Both the position numbers and the translations under genes were made by a program. The notes beneath the pieces are model-generated. The model was not told the origin of the DNA. It ran no database searches and was given only the letters and a program-made list of their open reading frames with translations. A stretch of 64,000 nt of DNA from JAFKFJ01 sp963786445 (GTDB lineage Bacteria; Pseudomonadota; Alphaproteobacteria; Acetobacterales; Acetobacteraceae), in the NCBI GenBank assembly GCA_963786445.1, contig CAWAZU010000025.1, forward strand, positions 310,001 through 374,000. Reading direction: 5' to 3'. This document shows positions 1 through 8,472 of this stretch, one piece after another (positions within the stretch are counted from its first letter, which is position 1; the number at the start of each line of letters is the position of its first letter).

Positions 1-2
1 TG

Positions 3-281
3 TCGATCGTCGGACCGCGGCCGCACGCGCCGGGCACGCGCGCCGGTTCGCGGCCGTTCGAGCAGGTGGTGGACCGCTACGCGGCGCGCCATCGCGTCAG
101 GCCGGGGCTGACCGGGCTGGCGCAGGTGCGCGGCCTGCGCGGCGAGACCCGCACCGAGGAGAAGCTGATCCGGCGCGTCGAGAGCGATCTTGAATACATC
201 GATGCATGGTCGCTTTGGCTCGATGTCGTGATCATGCTGCGCACGCTCGTGATCGTCCTGCGAATGCAGAATGCGTATTGA
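3..281 (+). CDS. Undecaprenyl-phosphate sugar phosphotransferase, C-terminal part (bacterial sugar transferase family)
   Basis: The reading frame is open from the window edge, so the start and the N-terminal membrane part are missing; 92 residues are visible. They match the end of the WcaJ/GumD/ExoY family: the early 'SIVGPRPH' is followed by 'RHRVRPGLTGLAQVRG' and a closing 'DLEYIDAWSLWLD' with a hydrophobic tail. These enzymes transfer a sugar-1-phosphate from a nucleotide sugar to undecaprenyl phosphate at the inner membrane, starting the repeat unit of an exopolysaccharide. The stop codon overlaps the start of the next gene, a chain-length kinase, which supports one polysaccharide operon. 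Which sugar is transferred cannot be told. Confidence 0.9.
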   Translation, partial: SIVGPRPHAPGTRAGSRPFEQVVDRYAARHRVRPGLTGLAQVRGLRGETRTEEKLIRRVESDLEYIDAWSLWLDVVIMLRTLVIVLRMQNAY

Positions 282-2631
282 ATCCGCGGCCGTCATGGAC
301 ACGCACGCACCCGCATCGATGCCGAGCCAAAATCCCCAGGGGGCCGAGATGCTGCACATCCCGACCGAAACTGCCGCCGACAGCGACGCGGGGCGCGAGC
401 GCAGTCACCGCCGCCACGGCCGCGGCAGCGATCCGCGCGCCGACGCGCGCGCCGCCGCCGCGGCGCAGCTGGCGATGGCGGTCTCCGCCGTGCGCCGGCG
501 CAAGCTGCCGCTGATCGTCTGCGCCATCGCCATTCCCCTGATCGCGTTCGTGGCGCTCAAGCAGGTGACGCCGCGCTACACCGCCGAAGGCTCGCTGATC
601 TACGAGCCGACGCAGTACCAGGCGCAGGAGCTGCAGAGCATCCTGCACGAAGACCCGATGACCGACGCGGTGATGGCGAGCCAGGCCGAGATCGTGCGCA
701 GCCTGTCGGTGGCCTCGCGGCTGGTCGATCGCTATCACTTGATGGACGACCCGGAATTCAACTACACGTTGCGGCCGCCCTCGCTGCTGGCGCGCGCCGG
801 GCACGCGGTGCAGCGCGTGCTGTACACGGTGTTCGATCCGGTGTCGCCGTCGCTTGCCGCGGTGTTCGCCGCACCTGCGCCGCCGGTCCCGCCGTCGCCG
901 CAGGAGGTCCGCCACTCCGTCGAGCAGGCGGTGCAGGACGCGATCGACGTCGAGGCGTTGCGCGAATCGCACGTGCTGTCGGTCAAGTTCACCACGGAGC
1001 AGCGGCAGCTCTCGGCCGACGCGGTGAACGCGATCATGGATGTCTACATCACCGACCAGCTCGCATCGAAATTCCAGCTGGTGAAGTCGGCGAGCGAGTG
1101 GCTGGAGCAGCGGGCGCAGGAACTGCGCACGGAAGTGCAGACCACCGAGGACAAGATCGCCGCCTTCAAGGCGCGGAGCGGGCTGTTCCAGGGCGTGCAG
1201 GCGGGGCTCGACACCGAGCAGATCAGCCGCATGACCACCGACCTGGTGACCGCGCAGACCGATCTCGCCCAGGCGGAGGGGCGGCTCGACGCGGCACGCG
1301 GCCGGTCCGGTGCGGCGGCGCAGGCGGCGGTGTCGACCAACGTGGTGCAGATGCGCATCCAGATGGACACGCTGAACGCGCAGCTGCAATCGCTGCTGAC
1401 GCGGCTCGGGCCGAACCATCCCGACGTGGTCAGCCTGCGCAACCAGCTGCGCGAGCTGCAGCGCGCGCTCGGCGCCGAGGTCGGCCGCAACGTCGCCGCC
1501 GCCGAGGCCGACGTGCGCTCCGACCGGGCCCGCGTCGCCGCGCTGCAAGTCAACCTGAAGACGGCGCAGCAGCAGGTGGACAAGAACAACCAGGCGATGA
1601 TCCCGCTCAACGCCATGCAGCGCAACGCCGATGCCGCGCGCACGCTGCTGCAGGCGGTGCTGGCGCGGGTGCAGCAGACCGCACAGCAGAGCGCGATCGA
1701 GAAGCCCGACGCGCGCGTGATCTCCGAGGCGCTGCCGCCGGCCGAGCCGTCGTTCCCGAAGACGAAAATCCTGCTGCCGGCCGCGGTCGCGTTCGGCGTC
1801 GTGTTCGGGTTGCTGGTGGTCTATCTGCTGGAGCTCGCCGACAGCACTTTCCGCAGCGGCGACGACGTGCGCGCCGTGCTCGGCCTGCCGTGCTTCTCGC
1901 TTATCCCGGCGGTGCGGCCGCGCCTGCTCGGGCGGATCCGCATGGAGGACTACGTGGTGCGCAAGCCGCTGTCGCCGTTCTCCGAGCAGATCCGCGCGCT
2001 GCGCGCCGGGCTGTGGCTGGACAGCGAGCATCCGAAGATCGTCGCGATCACGGCGGCGCGACCGGCCGAGGCGAAAACCACGACCGCCATGGCGCTCGGC
2101 CGGTCGAGTGCGATGAACGGCGAGCGCGTTCTGGTGCTGGACTGCGACGTGCGCCAGCCGAGTTTCGGGCGGCTGATGCGCGCCGAGCACAGCCGCGGCA
2201 TCGTCGATTACCTGCTCGGCCAGGCGGCGCTCGACGAGATCATCCGCCGCGACCGGCTGACCGCGATGGACTACATCCCGGCCGGCACGTCGAAGGCGAA
2301 CTCGCTCGGCCTGTTCATGTCGGATGCGATGACGCAATGCCTGGAGCGGCTGCGCCACGACTACGATCTGGTGCTGCTGGACGCGCCGCCGGTGTTCGCG
2401 ATGACCGATGCGCGCATCATCTCGCGCGTCGCCGACGCCACGCTGCTTTGCGTGCGCTGGCGCGAGACGCCGCGCAGCGTGGTGTCGCACTCGCTCGACC
2501 TGCTCGACGAGGCGGACGCGCGCGTGATCGGCGTGTCGCTGACGCGGGTCGATCCGCGGGCGCATGTGCGCTCCGGCCATTCCGACGCCGAGGTCTATCA
2601 TCCGCGCTACGGCGGCTACTATCGCGAATGA
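271..2631 (+). CDS. Exopolysaccharide chain-length/export protein with BY-kinase domain (Wzz-Wzc/GumC type)
   Basis: 786 residues. Order: short cytoplasmic N-terminus, a membrane segment near residues 77-95, a long periplasmic Wzz region with coiled coil (about 240-470), a second membrane segment near 499-521, then a cytoplasmic tyrosine-kinase ATPase. Walker A' is 'VLVLDCD' (about 622-626) and Walker B is 'LVLLDAPP' (about 700-707). The C-terminus ends in a tyrosine cluster, the usual autophosphorylation site. The P-loop is odd: 'AARPAEAKTT' (about 595-604) keeps the lysine and threonines but lacks the usual glycines. ATG at 271 overlaps the previous stop; ATG at 295 is an alternative start. 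Family role: control of chain length and export of exopolysaccharide together with the outer-membrane Wza partner. Confidence 0.93.
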   Translation: MRIESAAVMDTHAPASMPSQNPQGAEMLHIPTETAADSDAGRERSHRRHGRGSDPRADARAAAAAQLAMAVSAVRRRKLPLIVCAIAIPLIAFVALKQVTPRYTAEGSLIYEPTQYQAQELQSILHEDPMTDAVMASQAEIVRSLSVASRLVDRYHLMDDPEFNYTLRPPSLLARAGHAVQRVLYTVFDPVSPSLAAVFAAPAPPVPPSPQEVRHSVEQAVQDAIDVEALRESHVLSVKFTTEQRQLSADAVNAIMDVYITDQLASKFQLVKSASEWLEQRAQELRTEVQTTEDKIAAFKARSGLFQGVQAGLDTEQISRMTTDLVTAQTDLAQAEGRLDAARGRSGAAAQAAVSTNVVQMRIQMDTLNAQLQSLLTRLGPNHPDVVSLRNQLRELQRALGAEVGRNVAAAEADVRSDRARVAALQVNLKTAQQQVDKNNQAMIPLNAMQRNADAARTLLQAVLARVQQTAQQSAIEKPDARVISEALPPAEPSFPKTKILLPAAVAFGVVFGLLVVYLLELADSTFRSGDDVRAVLGLPCFSLIPAVRPRLLGRIRMEDYVVRKPLSPFSEQIRALRAGLWLDSEHPKIVAITAARPAEAKTTTAMALGRSSAMNGERVLVLDCDVRQPSFGRLMRAEHSRGIVDYLLGQAALDEIIRRDRLTAMDYIPAGTSKANSLGLFMSDAMTQCLERLRHDYDLVLLDAPPVFAMTDARIISRVADATLLCVRWRETPRSVVSHSLDLLDEADARVIGVSLTRVDPRAHVRSGHSDAEVYHPRYGGYYRE

Positions 2632-2683
2632 GCAGGTGCGCGTGAGCACAGAGTTACGGTTCCGACGAATTCCGACAACCTCC

Positions 2684-2713
2684 TTGTGTTGTGATCGCGG
2701 TTCGGGCTACCCT
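2684..2713 (+). promoter_or_regulatory. Possible sigma-70-like promoter before the small membrane protein gene
   Basis: The 120 bases between the kinase gene and the next small gene are less GC-rich than their surroundings. They contain TTGTGT at 2684-2689 and TACCCT at 2708-2713 with an 18-base spacer. The match to a -35/-10 pair is only partial, so this is a suggestion from sequence alone. It would allow the downstream small gene and polymerase gene to be transcribed separately from the kinase. Confidence 0.25.
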
Positions 2714-2751
2714 CGCTGTAAGGCTGCAACCTGCAGTGTTCGCGGTGTCCG

Positions 2752-2952
2752 ATGCTTGCAACCACGGCGCGTGCCGATCTCGCCGAGCCGACCCTGCCGC
2801 CTCCGTCGGCCGAGGCCGTCGGCGTGGTCGATGTCGATGTCGATGTGGAGGACGGCGACCCGATCGCGCCGGCGCGCGGCATCGCCTTCGGCATGGCGCT
2901 GGGCCTCGGCGGCATCGCGGTCGCCGTCCTGCTGGTGCGCTGGCTCGTCTGA
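2752..2952 (+). CDS. Small single-pass membrane protein
   Basis: 66 residues with no family that I recognise. The first half is acidic and proline-rich, including an Asp-Val repeat near residues 26-31. The second half is one clear membrane helix (about 45-65, Gly/Ala/Val/Leu-rich), ending right after it with 'VRWLV'. It lies between the chain-length kinase and the polymerase gene on the same strand, so it may be a small accessory of the polysaccharide machinery. The start ATG is the first in frame after the putative promoter. Coding status is likely but not certain, because any frame is easily open at this GC content. Confidence 0.5.
   Translation: MLATTARADLAEPTLPPPSAEAVGVVDVDVDVEDGDPIAPARGIAFGMALGLGGIAVAVLLVRWLV
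2827..2844 (+). repeat. Short tandem repeat, GTCGAT x 3
   Basis: Three perfect copies of the hexamer GTCGAT lie inside the small membrane protein gene. They are in frame and encode alternating Val-Asp. Copy-number change would keep the frame and only alter the length of the acidic stretch. Confidence 0.8.
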
Positions 2953-2994
2953 CCTGACCGCCGCGCTCGCGCGGCTTCGCGGGGCGCACTGACC

Positions 2995-4425
2995 ATGGCG
3001 CTGCCGCGGACGGCGCCGCACCGGCGCACGCCATCACCGCCGCCGCTGGTCGATCCCGGCGGCGAGCTGTACGGTTTCCTGCTGGTCGCGGGCGGCGGCT
3101 TCCTGCTCGCGATGCTGGCCGGGTCGCTCTACAACGTCCGCTTCCTGCCGGTTTTCCTCGCGGTCGGCACGCTGCTCTGCGTCGCCGTGCCGGTCATCAG
3201 CCTGCCGGTCATCAGCTCCGTCGTCTGGCTGCTGGTCGCCGGCAGCTCGCCGGAGATGTGGCTCGGCGACGTGATCGGGCAGGACGCGCTGATCACGGCC
3301 GTGGTCAAGGTGATCGGCCTGGCGCTGCTGGCGGTCTGCATGCTGCGCTACGGCGCGCGGCTTGACCGATTTAATCCCGGCTTCGCCTATCTGGCGATGT
3401 TCGTCGTCGGGCTGGCGCACGGGCTGTGGCCGACGCTGACGGTGATGGACAGCCTCCGCTCGCTGATCGGCTCCGCCGCACCGTTCGCCTTCTCGTTCGC
3501 GCGGATGTCGCGGCGCTGGTGCAACGCCATCATCGCCGCGACCATCTGGCTGCCCGCGTTCATCATCCTCTTCGGCGTCGTGCTGGCGATCGCGCACATC
3601 CGTCCGCTGTTCACCACCGAGCTCGGCGCGCTGCGTCTGGAGGGATCGACGCATCCCGCCTTCCTCGGCGGCTTCGCGGCGGCGGCGATCTATGCCGCGC
3701 TGGTCGAGCTGTATCGCGACGGGCGCCAGAGCCGACTGTGGGCGATCGTCGTCAACTACGTCATCCTGGCGCTGTCCGGCGCGCGCGCGCCGCTGGCCTG
3801 CGCGCTGGTCGTCACCGCGGTGGTGTTCTTCGGCCTGCGCGCAACGCCGTTCCCGGCGCGGCGCAAACTGCCGCTGATCCTGGTCGGCATGCTGGCGCTG
3901 CCGGTGCTGGTGGCGCTGGCCAGCGGGTCGAGCGACATCCGCCTGCTCAACGTGCTGTCCAGCGACGCCGGGAGCATGAGCGGGCGCAACCTGATCTGGC
4001 CGCTGTTCGAGCGGGCCTGGGACGCCTCGCCGCTGTTCGGCTGGGGCATCGGCGCCGGCAAGGAGGTGGTCGATCCCGCCTCGCTGCTCGCCAAGCTGCT
4101 CGGCACCACCGCCGCGCACAACGAATACCTGCGCATGGGCGTCGATGGCGGCTGGTTCGGGCTGGGGCTGCTGATCCTGACGTTGACGCTGTGGACGATT
4201 GCCTGGACGCGCCACGCGCCGCCCACCGACCGCTTCATCATGCGCGCCGTGATGCTCGCCTTCGCCGTGCATTCCGCCACCGACAACACGCTGATCGCGG
4301 CGACCGCGAGCGTGATGTTCGCCTGGGTCTCGGCGGTGTTCGCGCGGGCGGCGCTGGAGCGCGAGGAACGCGAGGCCGCCGCCTCAGCCCCGAAGCGCGC
4401 CGAGCAGGCCGTGCAGATAGCCTGA
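2995..4425 (+). CDS. O-antigen ligase/polymerase-like membrane protein (Wzy/RfaL superfamily)
   Basis: 476 residues, almost entirely hydrophobic, with about ten to twelve membrane segments. A larger periplasmic loop near residues 320-380 contains 'LFGWGIGAGKE' and 'AAHNEYLRMGVDGG'. The His-Asn-Glu motif in that loop is typical of the Wzy_C/O-antigen ligase family. Members polymerise or transfer lipid-linked repeat units on the periplasmic side. The position behind the chain-length kinase suggests that it is the polymerase for the same exopolysaccharide. The charged C-terminal tail overlaps the convergent glycosyltransferase gene by about 40 bases. Confidence 0.85.
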   Translation: MALPRTAPHRRTPSPPPLVDPGGELYGFLLVAGGGFLLAMLAGSLYNVRFLPVFLAVGTLLCVAVPVISLPVISSVVWLLVAGSSPEMWLGDVIGQDALITAVVKVIGLALLAVCMLRYGARLDRFNPGFAYLAMFVVGLAHGLWPTLTVMDSLRSLIGSAAPFAFSFARMSRRWCNAIIAATIWLPAFIILFGVVLAIAHIRPLFTTELGALRLEGSTHPAFLGGFAAAAIYAALVELYRDGRQSRLWAIVVNYVILALSGARAPLACALVVTAVVFFGLRATPFPARRKLPLILVGMLALPVLVALASGSSDIRLLNVLSSDAGSMSGRNLIWPLFERAWDASPLFGWGIGAGKEVVDPASLLAKLLGTTAAHNEYLRMGVDGGWFGLGLLILTLTLWTIAWTRHAPPTDRFIMRAVMLAFAVHSATDNTLIAATASVMFAWVSAVFARAALEREEREAAASAPKRAEQAVQIA

Positions 4426-5394
4426 GGCGAAGGCGAAGGCGCAGCGCTGGCGGATCATCGCCGCATCGCGCATCGGCCACGCCGCCAGCGGCGCCCGCGC
4501 GGCGGCATGCAGCGCCATGCGCAACCCCTTGACCAGCGCCCGACCCCGCCCGTCGAGCCGCACCGCCACGATCGCCTCCGACACGCCGCTCCAGAACTGC
4601 CGCTGCACCAGCCAGCCCGGCGTCAGCCGCGCCGCCTGGATGCTGTGGGTGACGCTGATCGCGGGATCGTAGTGGATGTCGTGGCCGGCGCCGCGCAGCG
4701 CGCGCATCACCCAGGCCTCCTCGCCGGACAGCAGTTTTGCCCCGATCCGGCCGAGCTGCGGCGGAAAGCCGCCGACCGCGCGCAGGGCGGCGGTGCGGAA
4801 CACCATGTTGGCGCCGTACGGTTCGACATGCGGCGGCAGGCTACCGTCGCCGACGCGGCCCGGCCGGCTCCAGTTCAGCACGGTCAGCGCCGGGATCAGC
4901 TCGGGCGGCCACCAGTCCGGGCAGGGCGCCTCCCACGCCGGCACGATCGGGCCGCCGAGGGCGGCGGCGCACGGCGGCAGCCGCCGCACCGCGGCGGCGA
5001 TCGCGCGCGCCCAGTCCGGCGCCACCCGTGCATCGTCGTCGATATAGGCGACCCAGGGCGTATGCGCGGCGGCCAGCCCGGCGTTGCGCGCAATCGACAG
5101 CCCGGCCTCGTCCACGCGCAGCAACTGCGCGCCGTGCCTCGCCGCCAGCGCCGCGATCTCGGTCGAAGCGGCGGCCGAGGAGGCGCTGTCCACCACGATG
5201 ACGCACCACGCCGCGCCCGACGCCGCGTCGTCGGCCCGCCGCCCCGCCGCCAGCGCGGCAAGGCAGGAGGCGAGGTAGTGCGGACGCTCATGCGTGCAGA
5301 CGATCACCGCCAGCAGCGGCGGCGGCGCCAGCACGGCGGGCGGCGGCGCGGGGGGTGCGCTTGCGGCCGGCGCGACGGTGCTCACGCCATCCAT
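4384..5394 (-). CDS. Glycosyltransferase family 2
   Basis: 336 residues from the ATG at 5394. The open frame runs further upstream, but that part is arginine-rich read-through and lies inside another gene. The N-terminus is a low-complexity Ala/Pro leader, then the GT-A fold starts with 'LAVIVCTHERPHYLASCLAAL'. The nucleotide-sugar binding motif 'YIDDDARVAPDW' supplies the DxD-like metal site, and 'SGEEAWVMRAL' resembles the acceptor-side catalytic region. Expected role: addition of a sugar to the lipid-linked repeat unit on the cytoplasmic side. It is convergent with the polymerase gene. Donor and acceptor are not deducible. Confidence 0.88.
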   Translation of the reverse strand: MDGVSTVAPAASAPPAPPPAVLAPPPLLAVIVCTHERPHYLASCLAALAAGRRADDAASGAAWCVIVVDSASSAAASTEIAALAARHGAQLLRVDEAGLSIARNAGLAAAHTPWVAYIDDDARVAPDWARAIAAAVRRLPPCAAALGGPIVPAWEAPCPDWWPPELIPALTVLNWSRPGRVGDGSLPPHVEPYGANMVFRTAALRAVGGFPPQLGRIGAKLLSGEEAWVMRALRGAGHDIHYDPAISVTHSIQAARLTPGWLVQRQFWSGVSEAIVAVRLDGRGRALVKGLRMALHAAARAPLAAWPMRDAAMIRQRCAFAFASGYLHGLLGALRG

Positions 5395-5398
5395 GCGT

Positions 5399-5839
5399 TC
5401 AGCGTCCCTCGATCGGCTTGTCCGGGGTGGTGTCCGGCGTCGAGTAGTCCGGCGCCGGCTCGTCGTAGCCGTGCTGCTGCGCGGCGCGCGCCGCCGCGTC
5501 GTCGCGGTAATAGCCGCGGAACGGCAGCTTCTTGGTCGCGGTTTCGTAATGTTGCGGCACGTATCTCCCCTGCGCATCGAAGTGCGGCCCGACATAGCGC
5601 TGGCGCGTTCCGTCCGGCAGCGGCACCGGCGATCCCGGCATTGGCACGGCGTCCGGCGTTGCCGCGGGATTATCCTGCGCCCGTGCGCAAACCGCGATCA
5701 AAAGGGCAAGAGTGAAGGCTGCGGGGCCGACGATCCGGCTTACCTTCGCGCTAGCATGGCACGGCGTGGCGCCGCGGCCGGGCGGGCGCAGTGCGCGGAG
5801 ACCGAGCCAAATGAGCGTTCTCGTCGGGCGATGAAGCAT
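5399..5839 (-). CDS. Small secreted protein, start uncertain
   Basis: The mature part is a short, polar, proline- and tyrosine-rich protein ('RQRYVGPHFDAQGRYVPQHYE') that ends just before the glycosyltransferase start. It is preceded by a classical signal peptide with cleavage probably after 'LLIAVCARA'. The only in-frame ATG before this is at 5839, which makes the signal region unusually long (about 50 residues) and overlaps the divergent acyltransferase start. A closer ATG at 5757-5755 is out of frame by one base, so a sequence error or a non-standard start is possible. I recognise no family. Its position suggests an envelope or polysaccharide-related role. Confidence 0.55.
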   Translation of the reverse strand: MLHRPTRTLIWLGLRALRPPGRGATPCHASAKVSRIVGPAAFTLALLIAVCARAQDNPAATPDAVPMPGSPVPLPDGTRQRYVGPHFDAQGRYVPQHYETATKKLPFRGYYRDDAAARAAQQHGYDEPAPDYSTPDTTPDKPIEGR

Positions 5840-6919
5840 CTGCGGGACCTCACGTGCTGCCGCGCCATCTTCGCGGGCTGGGTGTTCGCCTATCATCTGA
5901 ACCTGCAGGCGCACTATGCGCCGTCGCTCGGCACGGCGGGGGCGTTCGTGCAGCGCGGCGCGCTCGGCGTGGACGGGTTCTTCATCCTCTCGGGAATGAT
6001 CCTGGCCTATGCGCATCCCGACCTGCCGGTGAGCTTCGCCGAGGCGCGACGGTTCTGGGGCAAGCGGCTCGCGCGGATCTATCCGGTCCACATCGCTATG
6101 ATCGTCGCGATGGCGTTGATGGTCGGCTCCGCCTGGGTCTTGCACGTGCATCCGCGGGATCCCGACCGGTTCGGTCTCGACGAGTTGCTCAGCCATCTCC
6201 TGCTGATCCACGCCTGGGGTTTCAGCGACCGGTGGGCGTGGAACTACCCGTCCTGGTCGATCAGTGCGGAATTCGCGGGCTATCTGGCGTTTCCGGTGCT
6301 GTGGGCGCTGCTGCGCGGCCAGAATGGTATTGGGCTTGCCGTGGTGCTGCCACTCACATTGCTCGGCGTCGTGGGCGCGCACGTGATCGCGGTGCAACAG
6401 GGGCTGACGCTGACCTATGACGGCGGGCTGATCCGCATTTTCCCCGAGTTCATCGCCGGCATGGCGATCCTGCCGCTGCTGCCGCGGCTGCCGCGCTGGT
6501 GCAACGGCCGCGCGATGGCGCTGGCCGGCGCAGCGGGCTTCGTCGCCGCCGCCATCGCCAACGACGAGGTGGCGACCATCGCCGCGCTGTGGCTGATGCT
6601 GGCCGGCCTGCTGCTGGCCGGCCGGCAGGGGCGCGGCGCGGTGCTCGGGCGCATCCCGGCACTGCACTGGCTCGGCGAGATTTCCTATTCCTACTACATG
6701 TCGTTCGCGCTGGCGGAGACGTTGCAGGCGACGTTGTGGCGCCGGCTCGACATCGCGCCGCCGCAGCATCCGGGGCTTTACGTGCTCAGCACCACCGCGC
6801 TGACGCTGGCGATCGCGGTGGTGGCGTGGCTGCTGGTGGAGCGCCCGGCGCTGCGGGCCTACGCGCAGCTCACGCAGCGGCGCACCCGCGCGCACCTCGG
6901 CTCCCCGGCGCGACTCTAG
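5831..6919 (+). CDS. Acyltransferase family 3 membrane protein (OafA/YrhL-like)
   Basis: 362 residues from the ATG at 5831. Multi-pass protein with the family hallmarks: 'CCRAIFAGWVFAYHLNLQ' near the N-terminus (arginine and histidine in the first helix), 'GALGVDGFFILSGMILAY' around residues 40-57, and several helices to a C-terminal 'VERPALRAY'. These inner-membrane enzymes move acyl groups, often acetyl, onto sugars of exopolysaccharide or O-antigen. Location at the end of the polysaccharide locus supports decoration of that polymer. The start region overlaps the divergent secreted-protein gene if that gene uses its longest start. Confidence 0.88.
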   Translation: MKHLRDLTCCRAIFAGWVFAYHLNLQAHYAPSLGTAGAFVQRGALGVDGFFILSGMILAYAHPDLPVSFAEARRFWGKRLARIYPVHIAMIVAMALMVGSAWVLHVHPRDPDRFGLDELLSHLLLIHAWGFSDRWAWNYPSWSISAEFAGYLAFPVLWALLRGQNGIGLAVVLPLTLLGVVGAHVIAVQQGLTLTYDGGLIRIFPEFIAGMAILPLLPRLPRWCNGRAMALAGAAGFVAAAIANDEVATIAALWLMLAGLLLAGRQGRGAVLGRIPALHWLGEISYSYYMSFALAETLQATLWRRLDIAPPQHPGLYVLSTTALTLAIAVVAWLLVERPALRAYAQLTQRRTRAHLGSPARL

Positions 6920-6985
6920 GTTGGGGCTTGCGCGGACGCCGAAGCGGTCGCAACGCTGTGCGCCGAACCACGCGGGGGCCTTGCC

Positions 6986-8440
6986 ATGACGCTGCGCTGC
7001 GACCTGATCGTGCGCGATGCGACGATCATCGACGGCACCGGCGCGCCGCGGCGGCGCGGCGATGTCGCGGTGCGCGGCGACCGCATCGCCGGCTTGGGCG
7101 ACCTCGGCGGCTGGTCGGCGCCGACCGAGCTGGCGGCGGAGGGGCGGGCGCTGGCGCCCGGCTTCATCGACGCGCACACCCACGACGACCGCGCGGTGCT
7201 GTGCGGGGCCGCGTGCATGCTGTGCAAGATGTCGCAGGGCGTCACCACCGTGGTGGTCGGCAATTGCGGCATCAGCCTCTCGCCCGCGCGCATGGCGGCG
7301 CGGCCGATCCCGCCGCTCGACCTGCTCGGCGACGAGAGCTGGTTCCGCTTCGGCAGTTTTTCCGAGTATGCCGAGCAACTGGCCCGAGATCCGGCGCCGG
7401 TCAACACGGTGGCGCTGATCGGCCACATGTCGCTGCGCATCGAGGCGATGGCGGGCGACACGCAGCGCGGCGCCACCGATCGCGAGGCCGAGCACATGCG
7501 CGCGCGGCTCGCCGAGTCGCTGGCCGCCGGCGCGTCGGGCTTTTCCACCGGCCTCTACTATCCGCCGAACATGATGGCGCCCACCGAGGAAGTGATCGCG
7601 GTGGCGGAAGCGCTGCGGGCGGCCGGCGGCCTCTACGTCACGCACATGCGCGACGAGAGCGACGGTGTGCTCGACTCGATCGCCGAGACGCTGCGCATCG
7701 GCCGCGCCGCCGGCGTGCCGGTGGTCATCAGCCACCACAAATGCGCGCAGCCGGAGAATTTCGGCCGCTCGCCGGCAACCCTGGCGGCGATCGATGCGGC
7801 TGCGGCGACGCAGCCGGTGGCGTTCGACGTCTATCCCTATGCCGCCGGCTCGACCGTGCTGATGCCGGCGCGCGTGCGCGAGGACGTGCCGACGCGCATC
7901 ACCTGGTCGGTGCCGCATCCCGAGGCGCAGGGGCGCTGGCTCGCCGACATCGCGCGCGAGTGGGGCGTCGATCAGCGCGCGGCGGCGGAGCGGCTGGTGC
8001 CGGCGGGCGGCATCTTCTTCCAGATGGACGAGGCCGACGTGCGCCGCATCCTGGCGCACCCGCGCAGCATGATCGGCTCCGACGGGCTGCCGCACGACGC
8101 GTTTCCGCATCCGCGGCTGTGGGGCACGTTCCCGCGCGTGCTCGGCTATTATGTGCGCGAGGTTGCATTAATGAGTCTGGAGACGGCGGTTCACAAGATG
8201 ACGGGGCGGACGGCCGCCGTGTTCGGGCTGGTCGATCGTGGCGTGGTGCGCGAGGGCGCCTATGCCGATCTGGTGCTGTTCGACCCGGCGACGGTGCATG
8301 ACGCGGCCGATTTCGACCACCCGACGCGGCCGTCGCCGGGGATCCTGCGGACCTGGGTGAACGGCGTGCCGGCCTATGAATGGGGCGAGGGCGCGACCGG
8401 TGCACCCGCCGGCAGGCTGCTCACGCGCGGGCACGCCTAG
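6986..8440 (+). CDS. N-acyl-D-amino-acid deacylase family protein (D-aminoacylase, amidohydrolase superfamily)
   Basis: 484 residues. The N-terminus has the usual amidohydrolase beta-sandwich strand ('CDLIVRDATIIDGTG') followed by the metal site 'GFIDAHTHDD'. Other family marks are 'VVVGNCGISLSP', 'YVTHMRDES', 'VVISHHKCA', and near the end 'MIGSDGLPHDAFPHPRLWG', which carries the catalytic aspartate of D-aminoacylases. The predicted reaction is removal of the acyl group from N-acyl-D-amino acids, with zinc. The nhaA gene follows closely on the same strand. Some members act on other acyl compounds, so the substrate is uncertain. Confidence 0.9.
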   Translation: MTLRCDLIVRDATIIDGTGAPRRRGDVAVRGDRIAGLGDLGGWSAPTELAAEGRALAPGFIDAHTHDDRAVLCGAACMLCKMSQGVTTVVVGNCGISLSPARMAARPIPPLDLLGDESWFRFGSFSEYAEQLARDPAPVNTVALIGHMSLRIEAMAGDTQRGATDREAEHMRARLAESLAAGASGFSTGLYYPPNMMAPTEEVIAVAEALRAAGGLYVTHMRDESDGVLDSIAETLRIGRAAGVPVVISHHKCAQPENFGRSPATLAAIDAAAATQPVAFDVYPYAAGSTVLMPARVREDVPTRITWSVPHPEAQGRWLADIAREWGVDQRAAAERLVPAGGIFFQMDEADVRRILAHPRSMIGSDGLPHDAFPHPRLWGTFPRVLGYYVREVALMSLETAVHKMTGRTAAVFGLVDRGVVREGAYADLVLFDPATVHDAADFDHPTRPSPGILRTWVNGVPAYEWGEGATGAPAGRLLTRGHA

Positions 8441-8472
8441 CGCCGATCGGCCGCCGCCGGGCGGTTGCAGCG

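Noticed and set aside
232..2649. An 805-residue frame antisense to the chain-length kinase
   Set aside because: Arg/His/Gln-rich composition with no motif; it mirrors the codon bias of the real gene on the other strand.
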